Made by a program: the position numbers and the translations under genes
The notes under the pieces: generated by a model
What the model was told of the DNA's origin: nothing
Database searches by the model: none
Seen by the model: only the letters and a program-made list of their open reading frames with translations
Part shown: positions 31,412 through 34,236 of the stretch, in pieces
Layout: every line of letters begins with the position of its first letter
Position numbering within the stretch: the first letter of the stretch is position 1
NCBI RefSeq assembly: GCF_001418565.1
Contig: NZ_LIQQ01000181.1
Span: 1-34,236 of the forward strand
Source of the DNA: Streptomyces graminilatus
GTDB taxonomy: Bacteria; Actinomycetota; Actinomycetes; Streptomycetales; Streptomycetaceae
Reading direction: 5' to 3'
DNA length: 34,236 bases

Positions 31412-31930
31412 ATGAGCGTCGCAGAACCCCGCAGGATCGCCCTTTTCCGGCATGCGAAAGCCGACTGGCCCCAGGTCACCGACCACGAGCGGCCGCTCGC
31501 CGACCGGGGCCGCAAGGACGCCGCTGTCGCCGGGCGCAAACTGGCCGACACCGGCATCCCCTTCGACCTGGCCCTCTGCTCCACCGCCACCCGGACCCGC
31601 GAGACCTGGAAACTCGCCGTCCAGGAGTTCCCGAAACGGCCGAAGACCGTCTACGAGGAGCGGATCTACGACGCCTCACCCGGCGAGCTCATCGCCCTGC
31701 TCAACGAAACCCCTGACGACCTGCGGAACGTGCTCCTGATCGGCCACAACCCAGGAGTACAGGCCCTCACCGACATCCTGGCCGGCGAGTCCGGGAGCGC
31801 CCCCCGCGCAACCCTGAACAGCCGCGGCTTCCCGGCAGCGGCCTTCGCGACCCTGTCCTTCACCGGCCCCTGGAAAGCCCTGGAACCGGGCACGGCGACA
31901 CTCGTCGACTTCTGGGCACCACCGGAGTAG
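31412..31930 (+). CDS. SixA-like histidine phosphatase
   Basis: This 172-residue protein is a branch 2-type small histidine phosphatase. It has the catalytic R13-H14 pair in LFRHAKADWP (RHA in place of RHG, as in SixA) and the second catalytic His112 in IGHNPG. SixA acts on phosphohistidine of two-component phosphotransfer proteins or PTS proteins, and actinobacterial homologues are largely untested. The ATG at 31412 (MSVAEPRR) is preferred to the one at 31388, which adds eight residues with no ribosome site. It is convergent with serB across a repeat-rich spacer. The phosphatase fold is confident; the substrate is not. Confidence 0.9.
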   Translation: MSVAEPRRIALFRHAKADWPQVTDHERPLADRGRKDAAVAGRKLADTGIPFDLALCSTATRTRETWKLAVQEFPKRPKTVYEERIYDASPGELIALLNETPDDLRNVLLIGHNPGVQALTDILAGESGSAPRATLNSRGFPAAAFATLSFTGPWKALEPGTATLVDFWAPPE

Positions 31931-31993
31931 ACAGCCTGGTGTGCTGTACGGAGCCATCCGGCGCGGCTGGCTCCGGGCGGTGGTCCCGGCGGT

Positions 31994-32047
31994 GTGCTGT
32001 ACGCAGTCGTCCCGCCCTGCGTGCTGTGGGCAGTCGTTCCGCAGGGC
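31994..32047. repeat. 27-bp imperfect tandem repeat
   Basis: Two 27-bp units (31994-32020 and 32021-32047) share GTGCTGT, then CAGTCGT and CCGC. A partial earlier unit starts at 31941 (GTGCTGTACGGAGCC). They lie in the spacer between the SixA-like gene and serB, and the last unit is the left part of the palindromic element that follows. Confidence 0.6.
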
Positions 32048-32105
32048 GATGGGGGTCCCCCCGGTCGAGCGAAGCCGAGACTGGGGGAGGGTGGGCACAG
32101 CACGC
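32019..32105. repeat. 87-bp palindromic element, likely dispersed Streptomyces repeat
   Basis: Perfect 10-bp terminal inverted repeats (GCGTGCTGTG 32019-32028, CACAGCACGC 32096-32105) enclose an inner imperfect hairpin (GGTCCCCCCGGTC / GACTGGGGGAG around GCGAAGC, 32055-32090). I recall very similar strings with the GTCGAGCGAAGCCGAGA core in many Streptomyces intergenic regions. It may act as a bidirectional terminator between the convergent SixA-like and serB genes. Only one copy is in the window. Confidence 0.6.
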
Positions 32106-32172
32106 AACCCGCGGTCGGCGACGAACCCAAGCCCCCACCGAGGAGTCACCGCCCCGGCGAACCCCCGGCGGG

Positions 32173-33375
32173 CTACTCGTGCGTGTCCGCCGCCTCGACC
32201 TCTTCCCGAGTGACCCCCAGCAGATACAGCACGGTGTCCAGGAAGGGGAAGTTCACCGCGGTGTGCGCGGCCTCCCGCACGACCGGCTTGGCGTTGAAGG
32301 CGACACCGAGCCCCGCCGCGTTCAACATGTCCAGGTCATTCGCCCCGTCACCGATCGCCACGGTCTGATCCAACGGCACCCCGGCCTCCGCCGCGAACCG
32401 CCGCAGCAGCCGGGCCTTGCCCGCCCGGTCCACGATCTCCCCGACGACCCTGCCCGTCAGCTTCCCGTCGACGATCTCCAAGGTGTTGGCCTGGGCGAAG
32501 TCCAGCCCGAGCCGCTCCTTCAGATCATCCGTGACCTGGGTGAACCCACCCGAGACCACACCCACTTCGAAACCGAGCCGCTTCAGCGTACGGATCAGCG
32601 TGCGCGCCCCCGGCGTGAGCCGGACCTCGCTGCGCACCTTGTCCACCACCGACGCGTCGAGCCCCTTGAGCAGCGCCACGCGCGCGTGCAGCGACTGCTC
32701 GAAGTCCAGCTCCCCGCGCATCGCGGCGGCGGTCACCTCGGCGACCTCCTCCTCGCACCCGGCGTGCGCGGCGAAGAGCTCGATCACCTCGTCCTGGATG
32801 AGCGTCGAGTCCACATCCATCACGACCAGGCGCTGGGCCCGCCGGTGCAACCCCGCCGCGACGACCGCGACATCGACCCCGAGGGCCGCCGCGTCGGTGA
32901 CCAGGGCGGTGCGCAGCACCTCGGTGGCGACCCCGGAGACGGCGAACTCGACCGCCGTCACGGGGTACTTGGCGAGCCGGAAGATACGGTCGATGTTGCC
33001 GCCGACGCCGGTGATCCGGGCGGCGATCGCGGCGGTCGACTCGGCGGTCAGCGGATGCCCGAGCACGGTGACGACGGAACGTCCGAGCCCGCGCGGCCGG
33101 TTGTCACCGAGCCCGGAGATGATCTCCGCCTGCATCTTCACGGACTCCGCCCAACTGTGGACGGTGGCCCGCAGATCGCCCTCGCGCCCGGCCGGCGGGT
33201 GCGTCACGAGCGCGCACAGCACCATGCGGCCCCGCGTGACGACCTGCTCGATGTCGACAACGTCCACGGAGTAGGAGGCAAGCGTGTCGAACAGACCGGC
33301 GGTGATGCCCGGCCTGTCCTTGCCGAAGATCTTGACGAGAAGGGTGGGTACGTCAGCGGTCTGCGTAGCGTTCAT
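32173..33375 (-). CDS. serB: Phosphoserine phosphatase SerB with ACT domains
   Basis: The 400-residue HAD-superfamily enzyme catalyses the last step of serine synthesis. The N-terminus has tandem ACT domains (about 10-85 and 98-170), the first with FGKDRPGITAGLFDTL, which usually bind serine or other amino acids for feedback control. The HAD core has DVDST (187-191, nucleophile Asp187), SGGF (275-278) and GDGANDLD (342-349). Mycobacterial SerB has the same two-ACT layout and length. The ATG at 33375 (MNATQTADVP) is chosen over an upstream extension to 33669, which reads as Arg/Pro-rich shadow. The gene is convergent with the SixA-like gene, and the gene upstream on the same strand ends 107 bp away. 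Identification is secure. Confidence 0.96.
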   Translation of the reverse strand: MNATQTADVPTLLVKIFGKDRPGITAGLFDTLASYSVDVVDIEQVVTRGRMVLCALVTHPPAGREGDLRATVHSWAESVKMQAEIISGLGDNRPRGLGRSVVTVLGHPLTAESTAAIAARITGVGGNIDRIFRLAKYPVTAVEFAVSGVATEVLRTALVTDAAALGVDVAVVAAGLHRRAQRLVVMDVDSTLIQDEVIELFAAHAGCEEEVAEVTAAAMRGELDFEQSLHARVALLKGLDASVVDKVRSEVRLTPGARTLIRTLKRLGFEVGVVSGGFTQVTDDLKERLGLDFAQANTLEIVDGKLTGRVVGEIVDRAGKARLLRRFAAEAGVPLDQTVAIGDGANDLDMLNAAGLGVAFNAKPVVREAAHTAVNFPFLDTVLYLLGVTREEVEAADTHE

Positions 33376-33481
33376 GGTGCTTCCCACCGTATCCGGCACG
33401 CAGTGCCTACCGCGCGCACAGTCCGCCTGACGGACGGAGAACAATACGTTTCGGGACGGTGACGAAGACTTTATGAGCAGG

Positions 33482-34236
33482 TCAGCGCGGCCCCTTGGGG
33501 GTGCCCGGCGGCGGGGGAGGAGGCGGTGGCGGAGGCGGCGGGGTCCGTTTCTCCGCCCCGGACCGCGAGGAGCCGCCCCGCTGCCACCCGGGCCGACGCG
33601 GCGGCGGAGACAGCGGCCTGGCCATGGTGGGAAGGCCGTACAGGCTTTCGGACGGCGGCTCCCCTTCACTCAGCTCCCCCTCGCCCGGCTCGCCCCCTTC
33701 GCCCGCACCACGACCCGCGCCCGCACCACGATCCGCGCCCGGACCACCCTCCGCGCCCGAGCCGCGCTGCCCACCCGAGCCTCTGCCCACGCCCGGCCCG
33801 CTCCCCGCACCGGAACCGGTCCACTCGGGCAGACTGCTCTCGTCGGGTGACCGCGACTCCGTACCCGGCTGGGCGCCCGGCGCCCAGCCACCCTCGTACG
33901 GCCGTCGGCTGTCCGACCCCCATCCCTCGCCACTCTCGCGAGGCTGACCGCTTCCGGCCCCGGCCTCATGCCCACTCCCGTGGGCCTGCCCACCCCCGTA
34001 GGGCCGCCCGGTCTCGTAGGTTGGCCCGGTCTCGTAGGTCGGCCCGCCCTCGTAGGCTGGCCCGCCCTCGTACGGCCGCGCGTCCTCGGGTTCCGTAAGC
34101 CGCTCGGGCAGCCGCAGATACGGATTGGTGTCGGGGTTGGGCGGCCGGTACGGCGAGCCGGGTGAGTACGGACCGGCGTAGGGCCCCGAATAGGGACCGG
34201 GACCACCGCCCTGCTCAGGGCGGTGGTCCCGGTCCC
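33482..34236 (-). CDS. C-terminal Pro/Gly/Tyr-rich tail of a protein running off the right edge
   Basis: On the - strand a frame is open from the window edge to a TGA at 33482 with no stop, about 250 codons. No true start is visible, so the N-terminus lies beyond the window. The tail is disordered: PYSGPYAGPYSPG near the edge, then PNPDTNPYLRLPE, four or five copies of an (A/T)YE(G/T)GG-like hexapeptide (34005-34075), a Gly/Glu stretch and a run of 12 prolines before GTPKGPR. Codon third positions remain G/C in this frame. A position next to serB and the NPYLRLP segment recall the streptophobe family of large Streptomyces membrane proteins, but this is from memory. The opposite strand is also open here because of the composition. 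Confidence 0.62.
   Translation of the reverse strand, partial: DRDHRPEQGGGPGPYSGPYAGPYSPGSPYRPPNPDTNPYLRLPERLTEPEDARPYEGGPAYEGGPTYETGPTYETGRPYGGGQAHGSGHEAGAGSGQPRESGEGWGSDSRRPYEGGWAPGAQPGTESRSPDESSLPEWTGSGAGSGPGVGRGSGGQRGSGAEGGPGADRGAGAGRGAGEGGEPGEGELSEGEPPSESLYGLPTMARPLSPPPRRPGWQRGGSSRSGAEKRTPPPPPPPPPPPPGTPKGPR

Noticed and set aside
29511..31415. 634-codon + strand open frame
   Set aside because: Out-of-phase shadow of the MFS gene and its downstream spacer, Arg/Gly/His-rich without a start signal.
33495..34098. Plus-strand open frames at the right end
   Set aside because: They are Pro/Arg/Ala-rich; the - strand frame is open to the edge, ends in a normal stop before serB and encodes regular repeats, so it is the better reading.

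Overview
The window is high-GC DNA with GTG/TTG starts, GTGA/ATGA gene overlaps, dense antisense shadow frames and several Streptomyces-typical families: an SGM_5486-like mini-protein, DUF3099, a DUF485/ActP pair, TldD/TldE, and an adjacent FabG and InhA-type FabI. It is almost certainly chromosomal DNA of a Streptomyces or close relative. I see no phage, insertion sequence, CRISPR array, tRNA or rRNA. From about 13.8 kb to the right end the gene content looks like conserved core chromosome. From memory, and unchecked, its order recalls the S. coelicolor region around serB, fabI, fabG, tyrS, moaA and a subtilisin gene.

Region 1 (1-6.4 kb, + strand) is the most unusual part. It is a compact exopolysaccharide locus: a processive family 2 glycosyltransferase with several membrane segments, a secreted membrane-anchored right-handed beta-helix protein with an AlgG-like layout, a lipoprotein resembling polysaccharide lyase family 14, a sugar-1-phosphate nucleotidyltransferase, and a phosphomannomutase/phosphoglucomutase. 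The set mirrors the logic of alginate assembly (Alg8, AlgG, AlgL, AlgA, AlgC) in a Gram-positive setting. The AlgG signature DPHD is not seen, and no sugar dehydrogenase or c-di-GMP co-polymerase lies inside the window. A strong hairpin separates the first four genes from the mutase.

Region 2 (6.4-13.7 kb) is mostly on the - strand. It holds a GH15 glucoamylase/trehalase-like enzyme followed closely by an atypical SDR, then SURF1, a small cysteine-rich protein, and a DEDDh exonuclease with a BRCT domain. On the + strand is a sterol-desaturase-family hydroxylase overlapping a short ORF that may be a remnant of a YhhN/lysoplasmalogenase gene. That ORF runs into a convergent CopD-family gene.

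Region 3 (13.7-23.4 kb) carries two tandem paralogous secreted subtilases (-), a divergent DUF485/cation-acetate symporter operon (+), moaA with a hairpin leader (+), a small Cys/His protein (-), a DUF3099 membrane protein (-), a GlsB/YeaQ membrane protein (+) and tyrS (-).

Region 4 (23.4-34.2 kb) has tldD-tldE (-), divergent fabG-fabI for type II fatty acid synthesis (+), a small secreted Cys protein (+), a FadR-type GntR regulator divergent from a CynX/NimT-like MFS exporter with a clear palindromic operator between them, two mini membrane proteins, a SixA-like phosphatase (+) and serB (-). The right edge holds the C-terminal Pro/Gly/Tyr-rich tail of a protein whose start lies outside the window. 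Two intergenic spacers (after moaA, and between the sixA-like gene and serB) carry sequences that look like dispersed Streptomyces repeats.
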